A DNA stretch of 53,322 nt from an uncultured Methanobrevibacter sp. (GTDB lineage: Archaea > Methanobacteriota > Methanobacteria > Methanobacteriales > Methanobacteriaceae), in contig NZ_CACXNW010000021.1 in NCBI RefSeq assembly GCF_902769175.1, positions 39,825 to 93,146 of the forward strand. Reading direction: 5' to 3'. Shown piece by piece: positions 39,864 to 49,780 of this stretch (its first letter is position 1; each line of letters begins with the position of its first letter). The translations under genes and the position numbers were made by a program. The notes beneath the pieces are model-generated. The model worked only from the letters and a program-made list of their open reading frames with translations. It was not told where the DNA came from and did no database searches.

Positions 39864-40136
39864 AAACTTCCCCTCATTTTTATATCATTTTTGATATTTG
39901 TATTAAAAATTATTTATCTATTAATATTTCAATACTTATATATATTTATATTTAAATAATTTTCAAAAATATTAAAAATTTTTTTACAATGTTAAATTTC
40001 AATATAAAATTTTTTATGGAATCTAAAAAAAATTAGAAAAAAATTACATATTCCTTTTGGTTTTTAATAATTTTTAGGCTTTGTTGAAATCCTATAAATT
40101 TATATAAAAATTTTTAAAAATTACTGTTAAAAAGAT

Positions 40137-40178
40137 TTAAAATAAAATTTTAAAAAAGGTTTTCAACAGACCCCCTTT
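40137..40178 (-). terminator. 3' element family II copy in the 39864-40365 spacer
   Basis: The minus strand reads GGGGGTCTGTTGAAAACC then TTTTTTAAAATTTTATTTTA, homologous to the terminator after the adhesin at 22901. It is about 190 bases downstream of secG, so it may be a relic or a second terminator. The rest of the spacer has no recognised gene. Confidence 0.5.
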
Positions 40179-40330
40179 TTAAAATAAGATCATGGATTAA
40201 GGAAATAATTAATGTTTAAAAAATAGTTAAATTAAAAATGAAAGAATGTTAGCATATTGACAAACTAAAATAAATAAAGCAAAATAGACTATGCTTTTAA
40301 AAAATAGAATAATTAAAAAAATAGAAAAAG

Positions 40331-40360
40331 AAAAAAGTTTTCAAAAACTTTTTTTTAATA
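40331..40360 (-). terminator. Hairpin plus T-tract after secG
   Basis: On the minus strand AAAGTTTTTGAAAACTTT forms a stem followed by a T-rich stretch (TTTTTCTTTTTC), starting a few bases after the secG stop. Confidence 0.55.
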
Positions 40361-40365
40361 TTCAT

Positions 40366-40527
40366 CTATACAGAGAATCTTAAAATGAAACAGAAGATTC
40401 CTAAAATTACAGTAATAGCAATAACTATTTCTGGAGCTATTTTTGGACCTACACTTTCGTCGTCAAAGTATCTTACTAAACCTGCCCCACTCATAGGCAT
40501 GCTGATTTTATCGTTTTTCTTAGCCAT
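40366..40527 (-). CDS. secG: Preprotein translocase subunit SecG (Sec61-beta family)
   Basis: A 53-residue protein, start ATG 40527 with a GTGAT ribosome site. The cytosolic part contains the family hallmark ISMPMSGAGLVRYFDDE and the single transmembrane helix follows (IAPEIVIAITVILGIFCFIL). This is the archaeal counterpart of Sec61-beta, the small third subunit of the SecYE translocation channel, through which adhesins of the kind encoded around it are exported. It is transcribed alone, with a hairpin terminator directly downstream. Confidence 0.92.
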   Translation of the reverse strand: MAKKNDKISMPMSGAGLVRYFDDESVGPKIAPEIVIAITVILGIFCFILRFSV

Positions 40528-40757
40528 AATATCACATTAGAATAATTGAATTAATAAAATTTTTTTTAAATTAATAAATTATAATATTAGTATAATTTTT
40601 ATAAGTATTATTTATTTCTATCATTTCTTATATTAAAACTTTTAGTTTTTAATATGAAAATTTTGACATATAATTTATAAAAAAGAAAAAGTCAAAAATG
40701 ATAATTTAAAATTTGTGAATTTTTTTCGATAATATTAATTAACTATATTAACATAAT

Positions 40758-40770
40758 AGTTATATACAAA
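40758..40770 (+). promoter_or_regulatory. TATA box of the MATE transporter gene
   Basis: AGTTATATACAAA about 85 bases before ATG 40849. The gene's ribosome site is AAAGGGAT. Called from sequence resemblance only. Confidence 0.4.
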
Positions 40771-40848
40771 TTAATTGAACAAAAAAAATATTTACAAAGC
40801 CATTTCAAATAAAGATGGCAATTTAAAAAAATCTAAAAAAGGGATTAA

Positions 40849-42240
40849 ATGAAAAGAAATATCGAATTTATACAAGAAAATCCATTAAAGGCATTTATTA
40901 TTTTGGGACTTCCAATTATTCTATTATTGATTTTCAATGAATCCTATACTATTTTAGACACTTATTTTTTAGCAAAGCTAGGTAATTCAGTCATTATTGC
41001 CATAAGCTACATTTCACAGCTTGTATATTTCCTCAATCGTACAGGCAAAGGTGTTGGGCGAGGGGTCTCGTCAATGATTGCACGGTTAATAGGTGCTAAG
41101 GATTATGAAAACATAAACAATATAGCCTTGCATGGAGTTCTTTTGATTTTAATATTAACCGTCACAATCCAAATGGGATTCTTTTTTGGATCAGACTTCC
41201 TGTTTAAAACCATACTTGGAATTTCAGAATATGGACTTATAAAAAAGTATCTGATGGTTTTAATAGGCTTCATATTTTTATTCTTCCTTTCCGAATATCT
41301 TGCTGAAATATTGAATGGGGAAGGAAACACAAGATTATCCACAGCAGTCATGTCTTTAGGAGTTGTCTTGAATATTGTTTTAGACTACCTATTTATTTTT
41401 GTCTTAAATCTGAATATCCTGGGTGCAATTTTGGCAACATCCTGTGCATATCTGATTACCAGTTCAATATTCCTATACATATACGCAATTAGAAAATCAC
41501 AGATTGTGGAATTCAGATTAGGTGATTTTAAATTCAAATTTTCAATCATTAAAGAAATTTTGGTTAATGCAATCCCAATAATGCTTGACAGCCTGATTGT
41601 GACTTTAGTCGGATTGATGGTGGTTACCGCAATGAAAAACTACCAGCAATGAACTGCAATTGTAGCTTATACCTTGATTATTAGGATTCAGCTATTCCTG
41701 TTCACTCCATCTCAAGGTTTCTCAAGGTCATGCAATATTGTTGTAGGGTATTTATTTGGTGCTAAAAGATTTGAAATGGTTAAAAAACAACTTAACAGAG
41801 CCATTTTATTTTCATTTCTAATAAATGGAATAATGGCAGTGATTTTGCTATTTTTCTCAAAACAGATCATTGGATTCTTTACAACTGAATATGTTGTTTT
41901 GGAACAGGTGCGAAACATAATTTTCTTGGTGATATATGAATTAGCAGTTTATTCAATCATTTATAACTGCAATCAATCTTTGGTTGCTATTGGACAAAGT
42001 ACATATTCTTTCCTATCAGTGCTTTTAAAGTTAAGCTCATTGGCAGCTTTGATTTTTATCATATGCGGAGTCTTAGGTTTAGGAAGACATAATGGAGTTT
42101 TCCTTTCTTTAGTGCTTGCCGATTCAATCCAATCCGTCTTTTCATATTGCATTTTTAGATGGCATGTTTCAAAAGCGGAAAACAAGGAAATAGAAGAGAA
42201 TATGAATCCTGATGAAATGGTTTATTTGACAAATGTTTAA
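40849..42240 (+). pseudogene. MATE-family multidrug efflux transporter with in-frame TGA
   Basis: ATG 40849 to TAA 42240 is one continuous frame of 463 codons, the family's usual size, apart from TGA at 41650-41652. Upstream are the first six membrane helices (NPLKAFIILGLPIILLLIFN, then GKGVGRGVSSMIARLIGAKD) and downstream the second half (FTPSQGFSRSCNIVVGYLFG, AKRFEMVKKQL), the twofold-repeated MATE architecture. MATE proteins export cationic compounds in exchange for Na+ or H+. The stop lies in NYQQ-stop-TAIVAYTL, where one base change from TGG would give Trp. Unless read through, only half a transporter is made. Confidence 0.85.
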
Positions 42241-42329
42241 AAATCTATAAACTGTTCAATACATCATTGTAAAAAGTTAAAAAAATAAGAATGGAATAAA
42301 TAATCTGATTTTAAAAAAAAATAAGTAAA

Positions 42330-42350
42330 TGGGTGGTTTATACCTCCCAC
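42330..42350. terminator. Bidirectional hairpin between convergent genes
   Basis: TGGGTGG-TTTATA-CCTCCCA forms a strong stem between the MATE gene (plus strand) and the M50 gene (minus strand). On the minus strand it is followed by TTTACTTATTTTTTTT, a good T-tract. Confidence 0.65.
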
Positions 42351-42374
42351 TAATTTTAAATATATTCTAATTTT

Positions 42375-42983
42375 CTATCCAAGGAATCCTCCGAAGAATA
42401 AGGCTAAAATTGCAGCAACTGAAAATGTAATTAACCAAATAGGAAGGCTCCAAGCCATTACTTTAGATCCATCCAATGGAGGTATTGGCAATAGGTTAAA
42501 TGCAGCTAAGAAGAAATTGATTCTTGTACCGAGCATACAGATTAGGTAAACAATTGCTCCGGTATCGGTATAAACAAAATCTCCAAGAGATATTAATATT
42601 AAGAAAAATATAAAACCTAATGCAATATTTACAAGCGGCCCTGCAATAGAAATCAATCCATTTGTTTTCTCTTCCATGCCATTGCGGTAAATAACAACTG
42701 CTCCAGGAGCTGCAAATATGAATCCGAAAAAGGAACTGACCAATGCAATAAGCAATCCAGTAGGCCATAATTCATATTCTGCATAATATCCATAATGCAT
42801 AGCAACGAATTTATGTCCTAATTCGTGGAAAATAAATCCTGCTCCTACTCCAATCATAACCACTGGGAAAATAAGGGTTACATGGCTATAATCACCATGA
42901 GAGTAAAGAATAGTAAATCCTAAAGCAATTACTATAAAGGATATTATTAAATCTCTAATTTCTTTACCTGTAAATTTAAACAT
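42375..42983 (-). CDS. Site-2-protease-like M50 family membrane metalloprotease
   Basis: 202 residues with about six membrane helices. The zinc-binding HExxH motif appears as FHELGHKFVAMHYG and the third ligand motif as LLPIPPLDGSKVMAW, both in the membrane as expected for M50 proteases (SpoIVFB/FtsH-independent site-2 type). Substrates are unknown; family members cleave transmembrane segments of regulators or signal peptides. Intact frame; starts at ATG 42983. Confidence 0.85.
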   Translation of the reverse strand: MFKFTGKEIRDLIISFIVIALGFTILYSHGDYSHVTLIFPVVMIGVGAGFIFHELGHKFVAMHYGYYAEYELWPTGLLIALVSSFFGFIFAAPGAVVIYRNGMEEKTNGLISIAGPLVNIALGFIFFLILISLGDFVYTDTGAIVYLICMLGTRINFFLAAFNLLPIPPLDGSKVMAWSLPIWLITFSVAAILALFFGGFLG

Positions 42984-43179
42984 AACTTAAATTATATTTT
43001 AAACTTTTATATAGTTTATGATTATATTATTAAAAATTAATATTATCTATAAAATTATCATTGAAATTTTTCTAAAAAAAAATTAAAAATAAACTAAAAT
43101 AACTTAAACAATGAAAAAATCAGTTAAAAAAAAAAAAAAACTAAAAATAGCTAAAAGAATGAAAAATTATTCTAAAAAA

Positions 43180-43818
43180 TTAAATCATTTCATTTGGCCA
43201 TTCTTTTAATATAGCCCTAAATAGTACTAAATTGGATACAATAGCTAAAACAATAACTGAAGCAATCACAATCACATTCCCTTGAATAAAATGTTCAATG
43301 CCCCAGATTGCAAGCAAAAATGAAATGAAATTATTCAGAAAGTGAGCAAATATCGGCACTAAAATGTTCCTTGATTTAATATAAAGGATTGATACGCAAA
43401 TACCAAATAAAATAGCTCCTAAAATTCCTCCAAAGTTATGGCAAATACCAAATAAAACAGAGGAGATTAAAATAGCCAATGTTAGATTGTCCAGTTCCTT
43501 GTTAAATCTTCTTAAAAATAGTCCTCTAAATAGAATCTCTTCTATAATTGGAGACAAAATAACTATTGTCAAGAGATAAAGAATCAATATTTCTATGCTT
43601 AAAGAGCTGAAATCTCCAAAAAGAGGAGAATTGAACTGAATAAAGAATAATCTACTTAAATATTCCAAAATAAAGTAAATAGCTGAAACAAAAAAGATAT
43701 TCGCTATGAAAATAAAGGAAATTTGAGAAAGGTCAGCCACTTTAAATAGCGAATCAACATCATTTCTTAAAGCATTTCTAAAGGAATTAGATGAATGATC
43801 ATTTAAATCAATTTTCAT
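43180..43818 (-). CDS. CPBP-family intramembrane metalloprotease
   Basis: 212 residues, multi-spanning. The three CPBP (Abi/CAAX protease) motifs are visible: IIEEILFRGLFLRRF (Glu-Glu-x3-Arg), FGICHNFGG (His) and FAHFLNNFISF (His-x3-Asn). ATG 43818 lies four bases after the stop of a 56-residue membrane protein gene, so the two are co-translated. Members are linked to prenyl-CAAX-like processing, bacteriocin immunity or stress signalling; the target here is unknown. Two further CPBP genes lie at 51-53 kb. Confidence 0.85.
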   Translation of the reverse strand: MKIDLNDHSSNSFRNALRNDVDSLFKVADLSQISFIFIANIFFVSAIYFILEYLSRLFFIQFNSPLFGDFSSLSIEILILYLLTIVILSPIIEEILFRGLFLRRFNKELDNLTLAILISSVLFGICHNFGGILGAILFGICVSILYIKSRNILVPIFAHFLNNFISFLLAIWGIEHFIQGNVIVIASVIVLAIVSNLVLFRAILKEWPNEMI

Positions 43819-43822
43819 AAAT

Positions 43823-43993
43823 TTATAAACAAAACAGAAGCATTATCCCATATAAAATGAATTTAAATAATAAACTTCCTAAATTAAAGTTAAAAAGCAT
43901 TGGAATTAATGTTAGAAGTAACAAAATCAATAAAAAGAATGATAACACTTTTATTATTGATAATTTATCTAAATAATCATTTAATCTAATCAT
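43823..43993 (-). CDS. Small two-helix membrane protein upstream of CPBP protease
   Basis: 56 residues: MIRLNDYLDKLSIIKVLSFF followed by LLILLLLTLIPMLF, a short loop and a second helix (LLFKFILYGIMLLFCL). It has a GGGGT ribosome site and ends four bases before the CPBP start, so the pair is an operon. No family was recognised. It may be a partner or substrate of the protease. Confidence 0.6.
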   Translation of the reverse strand: MIRLNDYLDKLSIIKVLSFFLLILLLLTLIPMLFNFNLGSLLFKFILYGIMLLFCL

Positions 43994-44107
43994 ATAACCC
44001 CTTTTTAAACTTCTTATTAATTTATATTATATAATTTTATTTTATTAAACTATTGGGTAAATATGATAATAATGATTATTGGAAATTTAGAGACTGTAAA
44101 AAAATCT

Positions 44108-44149
44108 GGGCTTAAAGTATAAATAATAAATTAAAAATTAGTTTAAGCC
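44108..44149. other. Nine-base inverted repeat in the 43994-44430 spacer
   Basis: GGGCTTAAA and TTTAAGCCT face each other across 25 bases, with CCTTTTTT following on the plus strand. Function unknown; no gene of known type precedes it on that strand. Confidence 0.35.
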
Positions 44150-44225
44150 TATAACCTTTTTTATCATCAATAAAATTAAAAAAAAAGTTTAATCCGAAGG
44201 AATGAACATATTTAATAAAATTAAA

Positions 44226-44400
44226 AAAAAAGTCCTAAAAAACCTATTTTATAAATTAAAAATTAAATAAATCTAAATTAAAAAAAGTCCTAAAAAAACC
44301 TATTTTATAAATTAAAAATTAAATAAATCTAAATTAAAAAAAGTCCTAAAAAAACCCAGTTTATAGATTAAAAAAAAAATAAATCTAAATTAAAAAAAAA
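44226..44400. repeat. Three tandem copies of a 55-56 bp unit
   Basis: AGTCCTAAAAAAACCTATTT (or the same with one A fewer) begins copies at 44231, 44286 and 44342; the third has diverged (CCCAGTTTATAG). The unit otherwise consists of AT-rich sequence with AAATAAATCTAAATT. Confidence 0.88.
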
Positions 44401-44409
44401 AAGAAAAAT

Positions 44410-44428
44410 AAGTTGATTTATTCAACTT
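44410..44428 (-). terminator. Hairpin terminator of the tandem-module adhesin
   Basis: AAGTTGA-TTTAT-TCAACTT directly after the stop at 44431, followed on the minus strand by a T-rich stretch (TTTTTCTTTTTTTTTTT). Confidence 0.65.
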
Positions 44429-44430
44429 AT

Positions 44431-46871
44431 TTAATCTTTTATTGCAATGGAGCCTTTACATACAATTGCTTTATTGTCTTCTCTAGTACTGTATTGAACA
44501 TTGGATTTAACTAAAGTCAAGTCTCCACCAGTATAAATTGTTCCTGCATTAGGAGCATTGTTATTTTCGAATGTTGTGTTTTGGACTTTTAAGTTATTTT
44601 TAATCCATACTGCACCACCATCATCATTAGCATGATTATTATAAAGAGTACAGTTGTTTAATTCAGCTTGGAAACCTTCAACATCAACAGCACCACTACA
44701 GTCACCAGCACTATTGCCTTCAAATAAGGTATCCTTAGCGATTAAATTACCTTTAATCCATACTGCACCACCATCATCGTCAGCATAGTTATTTCTAAAA
44801 GCACAACCATAAAATTCAGCGTTGGAACCTTCAACATCAACAGCTCCACTGCAGTCATCAGCTTTATTTCCATCAAATATGCTATCCTTAGCGATTAAAT
44901 TACCTTTAATCCATAATGCTCCACCATCTTCTTCTGCATGGTTATTTCTAAAGGTACAGTTATTTAATTCAGCGTTGGAACCTTCAACATCAACAGCTCC
45001 ACTGCAGTCCTCAGCAGAGTTGTTTTCAAATATGGTATTTTCAGCGATTAAATTACCATCAGTGTATACTGCTCCTCCGTAGTTTTCAACATGGTTTTTG
45101 AAGAATGTAGAGTTGTATATATGTAAAGCCCCTACGGAATAAACTGCACCACCATAACTTTCTGCCCAACAGTTTTCAAAGCTACAGTTGATTAAAGTAC
45201 AAACTCCAGTACTTTTAAAGAAGATTGCACCTCCCTTATCATCATCCTTGTTGTATCCATTAGTGAATCTGATGTTTCTAAAGGTAACTGATCCATCAGT
45301 AACTTTGAAATAAGGGTCATGCTTGCTGCTTCCAGCTAAGTCAATTGTATGACCATGACCATCTATGGTCATGCTTTTATCAATATTGATTATTAGCTTA
45401 TCAACGATAGTTGAATAATCAGAATACAAGTCTAAAATTGAATCTTTCCCAGTATTCGCAATTAACTGTGGAAGCTTATGTTAGGTGCGCTAGAGTCATT
45501 TATCTTCAAACTGCCTTTACATATAATTGGTTTTTTATCTTCAGAAACAGAAAAAAGGATAGGGTTGTTAATTAAAATCAAGTCTCCTTTAACATAAAGT
45601 GTTCCCCCTGCCTTAGCAGCAGTGTTATCTTTAAATGTTGTATTTTTAACTATGAGATTATTTTTGGCCCATACTACTCCACCTTGGTCTTCTGCACGAT
45701 TATTTTCAAAAATACAGCCATATATCGCTGCATCAGAGCCTTCAACTTCGATAGCCCCAGCACAATCCTTAGCAATGTTGTGATGGAATAGTGAGTTATT
45801 AACGGTTAGCTTATTGTCAGCCCATATTGCTCCACCATCATTTTCTGCACGGTTATTTCTAAAAGTACAACCATCAAATTTAGCATTTGAACCTTCAACA
45901 TCAACAGCACCACTGCAGTCACCAGCACTATTGCATTCAAATATGGTATTATTAGCGATTAAATCGCCTTTAATCCATAATGCTCCACCATCATCTTTTG
46001 CACGGTTATTTTTAAGAGTACAGCTATTTAATTCAGCGTTGGAACCTTCAACATCAACAGCTCCACTGCAGTCCTTAGCAGAGTTGTTTTCAAATATGGT
46101 ATTTTCAGCGATTAAATTACCCTCAGCGTATACTGCTCCTCCGTCGTTTTCAACATGGTTGTTGAAGAATGTAGAGTTGTATATATGTAAATTCCCAACG
46201 GAATAAACTGCACCACCATAACTTTCTGCCCAACATTTTTCAAAGCTACAGTTGATTAAAATACAAGATAAAGTACTTTTAAAGAAGATTGCACCTCCCT
46301 TATCATCATCCTTGTTGTATCCATTGATGAATCTGATGTTTTTAAAGGTAACTGATCCATCGGTAACTTTGAAATAATGATCATGACTGCTGCTTCCAGC
46401 CAAATCAATTGTATGACCATGACCATCTATGGTCATGCTTTTAGTAATATTGATTATCAACTTTTCGCTGACAGTATCAAAATCGTGACTTAAATCAAGG
46501 GTTGACCCGTTAGGTGCATCATTGATGAGTCCTTGAAGGGTATTTAAATTAGTCTCATTGATTTGTGAGCCATTGCCATTAATTTCATTTTCAGATTGAT
46601 TTATAACTAGACTGCCATTAACATCCTTTGTTGATTGATTGGCATTTAAGTCATCAACAGCAATATTTTCATTGCTGTCGCATTCATTTACCTGATTAAT
46701 ATCAGTGTCTATTAGTTTTATTTTTTCAGAATTACTGTCTAGAGGGCTTATATCGTTATGTTGAAGTGTAGTGCCATTATTATCACTTGCACTAACAGAA
46801 CTTAACTTAATAGAAAAAGCCCTAATATTATAGAAACAATAATTATATTTCGATTCATATTTCTTCCTCAT
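44431..46871 (-). pseudogene. Adhesin-like protein with two tandem beta-helix modules, two frameshifts
   Basis: The signal peptide is split: from ATG 46858 one frame reads MNRNIIIVSIILGLFLLS, then stops. The frame that continues (SSVSASDNNGTTLQ) opens at ATG 46871 with an unlikely charged N-terminus. One missing base near 46802 explains both. Next come an Asn/Ser/Asp-rich linker and module 1, starting LINDAPNGSTLDLSHDF, with NLTIDGHGHTI-type and GGAI rungs. The frame ends at 45462 (NISFHS-stop). A shift of one base at about 45470 restores QLIANTGKDSILDLYSDY and a second, highly similar module ending KGSIAIKD. No membrane anchor. The operator upstream is shared with the adhesin at 22901-26052. 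Confidence 0.85.
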
Positions 46872-46918
46872 TTTTTTATATCATCTCCTCTCGATATTTA
46901 AATTATTAGTTAGAAGCC

Positions 46919-46956
46919 TTTTATATACTTATTTGCATGTAAGCACTTGCTTACAT
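46919..46956 (-). promoter_or_regulatory. Palindromic operator and TATA box of the tandem-module adhesin
   Basis: A 20-base palindrome at 46937-46956 (arms ATGTAAGCA and TGCTTACAT, two-base centre) is followed, nine bases on in the minus strand, by TATATAAAAG (46919-46928). This is the same spacing as upstream of the adhesin at 22901-26052. The rest of the 46872-47267 spacer shows no gene. Confidence 0.7.
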
Positions 46957-47267
46957 ACCCACTCCTATCCTGCAAATGACAAATATTTTTATGAATGACC
47001 GATAAAAATAAACCAAAACAAAAGAATATGATGACAAATATAAATAAAGCAAATACAGCTTCTTAAGAATCAAAACAACTTCATTAAACATGCTGCAAAA
47101 TATTCTAGAATTTTTTTAATTAAAGGTGAAATTTTACTTTATTTATTTCATTTTTAGCCCTTACACACTCAAAAATTTTTTTAGCTATAAATAAATCTTT
47201 AAATTAAAAATAAACATATTATACCCTAGTTAAATTTATATTTTAGTTTAAAGATACTGTTAAATGA

Positions 47268-47374
47268 AAAAGTTAAACTTTTTGATGTTATTTTATAACT
47301 AAAAGGAAATCAGATTATTTAAAAAAGTTAAACTTTTTGATGTTATTTTATAACTAAAAGGAAATCAGATTATG
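47268..47374. repeat. 55-bp tandem duplication at the start of the next gene
   Basis: AAGTTAAACTTTTTGATGTT starts copies at about 47270 and 47325 (offset 55), each ending AAAGGAAATCAGATTAT. Only the second copy continues into ATG, the start of the gene at 47372; the first reads ATTATTTAAAA at that point. Confidence 0.9.
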
Positions 47375-47749
47375 ACAGACAATTACCTCCCAGAAGTGTT
47401 TGAAATCAATTATAAGCATGAATTCAATGGAACAAAATCAATCAAATTGATAAATAATACTCTTTTAGTAAATGATCCAAATCCTGAATTGATTGATATA
47501 GGCCGGGTAAGGGAAGAAAAATGGATTGAATTTTGGGAAAATATTGAAAAAATAGGCATTTGGGACCTTGAAGAAGAATATATGGGCTGTACATTGGAAG
47601 GAGGATTTACTTGGAGTGTAAAAATCATTTACGATTCAAGGGAACTCAATAGCTATGGTGCCAATATAGAGCCTAAAATAGTTATTGGAGATAAAATATT
47701 TTCTGTTTTAGAAGAGTTGTATAAATCAATTGAAGAACTAATAAGTTAA
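47372..47749 (+). CDS. Hypothetical protein, 125 residues
   Basis: Start ATG 47372 with AAAGGAAAT as ribosome site. Soluble and acidic, with a Trp-rich middle (REEKWIEFWENIEKIGIWDL) and GGFTWSVKIIYDSRELNSYG. No known domain recognised; the pattern resembles small domain-of-unknown-function proteins of the immunity-protein type, but that is a guess. Its leader is a tandem duplication. Confidence 0.6.
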   Translation: MTDNYLPEVFEINYKHEFNGTKSIKLINNTLLVNDPNPELIDIGRVREEKWIEFWENIEKIGIWDLEEEYMGCTLEGGFTWSVKIIYDSRELNSYGANIEPKIVIGDKIFSVLEELYKSIEELIS

Positions 47750-47806
47750 AAAAATAAGAAAAAGAGAAAAGAATTAAAAATAAATGAAATAATTTTAATA
47801 CTGATT

Positions 47807-48648
47807 CTATTTAAAAGAAGCAGTTTCTGCCATGGATTTCAATAAATCCAAATTGTTTCCAGCAAGGATAATCACTTGATTGTTATCAGGACTTTCCATG
47901 CAGAGAGCGTAATCTGAATTTTCAATGCTTGAAATCATATCTCCATTGATTGATATATTTCCTTCAGTAGCTTCTCCACTGCCATTGTTGTCAGTGCCCT
48001 TTACACCATTTGTATCAATGGAAACATTATCACCATTTGCATCTGAAACAAAGAATCCCTTATCAGATAATGAAACAGAAGTGCCGTTATCATCAACTAT
48101 ATTTATTCCATTATCAGCGGAAACCTGTACATCAGCATCTGAAGTGGAAACATTGACATCTGAATCAGAGGAGAAAATTCCATTTACAGTGTCCATAAAC
48201 CATTTAAATCATTTCCAATATCCCAATTGAAGAAACCTCCATTGTTGGAATTTTTAGTGTCCACTACAAAATACTTATCGTTTTCTTCAACGATAGGACC
48301 ATCCTTTTTCAAATCAGTAAGGACATCTGGAATAACTGTTGAATTTGAAGAGGAATCTTTCATATACATGATTGTATTTACATCTTTAGCATTGTTTCCA
48401 TGGTTTGAAAAAATATCCATGCCCATAGAAAAATCCCCTATATTAAAGTTAGTTGTTGCTTCTTCTGCAAAATCACTTCCTGAAGGAATGTCTATTGCAA
48501 AATTTGTATTGTTGAAATCACTTTTTACTAAACTGTCTGCTGCACTTACAGTTGTAGCTACTGCAAATACGCCAAAAATCATAAGTGCAATAATGCATAA
48601 TGAAGAGAAACGCTTAATAAATTTTGAATTATTTTTCAAGATCATCAC
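47807..48648 (-). pseudogene. Secreted hypothetical protein, one frameshift
   Basis: About 280 residues in two frames. The first (to 48184) has a signal peptide (CIIALMIFGVFAVATTVSAA) and ends NGGFFNWDIGNDLNGLWTL. The second (from 48196) begins MDTVNGIFSSDSDVNVSTSD. One missing T near 48190 in GGTTTATGG would give NDLNGFMDTVNGIF and join them. The start is probably TTG 48639, four bases after AAGGTGAT, rather than the GTG or ATG that overlap that site. Asn/Asp/Ser-rich with no known domain. Downstream of the DUF4013 genes on the same strand. Confidence 0.7.
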
Positions 48649-48807
48649 CTTTTATTTTTTTTATTATCTATAATATCAATTAAAATGAATAAAAAATTAG
48701 AAAAAGAATAAAAATATCCTTAATCTAATTTTCGAGGTCAAACTATTTTCTTTAAAAAACTTTTAAATATGATTTTTTATCTTTCAAAGTCAGAATTTAA
48801 ATATAAT

Positions 48808-49701
48808 TTATAATTCAGCAGCACTTTCGAATTCAGCTTTAGGAGCTTCTGCTTCAACACCTTTAGCTTCCCTATAAATTGATCCATAAATTCTTGCAAT
48901 TACAATGCTTATATAAGGACTAAGGAATAGGGACTGTAAAATTATGCTGACTATAGCCATTACTATTGCAGAGCTTAATATCATGCTTAATAGTACAGTG
49001 ATACCGCCAAATATGAATTCAAGGAATACTGAAAGAACCATGATAACAATAATTGTGAACAATAGGATTCCAATGTATCTTCCCCATCCAATGTTTTTGA
49101 TGAGGGCTAAGATTTCCTTAAACTCAAATGCAGCCTTAAAATTATCTTTTGCAATCATATGGCCTAATGCCATTACTTCCATTAAGCTCATGAAGATTCC
49201 AAATATAAGTGCAATGAGGAGTATGATTCCGCCAATTGCATTTACAGAAGGTCCGACAGCCTGATTAATAGCCAACATCAATCCAAGGAAGAATAGAATC
49301 ATAGGCAAGATGGAATAAGCCAATCCAACTATAAACATCTTAAGACCATTAACAAATAATCCTTTAATGTCATTAAAGCCTGGAAGTTCATATTTGTGGT
49401 CTATGCCATATTGGATCACTTTATAAATGTATCCTACACAGAATATCATCACTATAAATGTCAAAATCCATGAAATCACAATCAAAGCCATATTGCTTGG
49501 AGGAATCGCACCCATAAGTGCTTGATAAGTTTCTAAAGGAGCACGACTTTCAATAACCATTAAGCTATCATAAATAAAATAATTCATAAACAAGGAAATA
49601 ATGCTTGATATAAGGAATATTACACCAAAAGTCAAAACCTTTTTCCCATCATTGAAAGGATACTTTAATCCTTCTTTTACAACATCAGTAATACTAGCCA
49701 C
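48808..49701 (-). CDS. DUF4013 family membrane protein
   Basis: 297 residues with six or seven membrane helices; opens ITDVVKEGLKYPFNDGKKVL (the DUF4013 signature start) and contains GDFMIFCVGYIYKVIQYGID-like Gly/Tyr-rich loop (VGYIYKVIQYGID) and GFNDIKGLFVNGLKMFIVG. Function unknown; family is common in methanogens and halobacteria. Follows a second DUF4013 gene on the same strand (80 bases apart), so they probably act together. Confidence 0.8.
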   Translation of the reverse strand: MASITDVVKEGLKYPFNDGKKVLTFGVIFLISSIISLFMNYFIYDSLMVIESRAPLETYQALMGAIPPSNMALIVISWILTFIVMIFCVGYIYKVIQYGIDHKYELPGFNDIKGLFVNGLKMFIVGLAYSILPMILFFLGLMLAINQAVGPSVNAIGGIILLIALIFGIFMSLMEVMALGHMIAKDNFKAAFEFKEILALIKNIGWGRYIGILLFTIIVIMVLSVFLEFIFGGITVLLSMILSSAIVMAIVSIILQSLFLSPYISIVIARIYGSIYREAKGVEAEAPKAEFESAAEL

Positions 49702-49780
49702 AAAATCACCTTTTTTAATAAAATATTAACTTATAATTTTAATCATAAAAAACTTAAATTTTCATACCCAATTAACCCAT

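Noticed and set aside
44822-46206. Plus-strand Ala/Pro/Ser-rich open frames opposite the tandem adhesin
   Set aside because: Antisense reading of GGA/GCN-rich repeat codons; no start signals.
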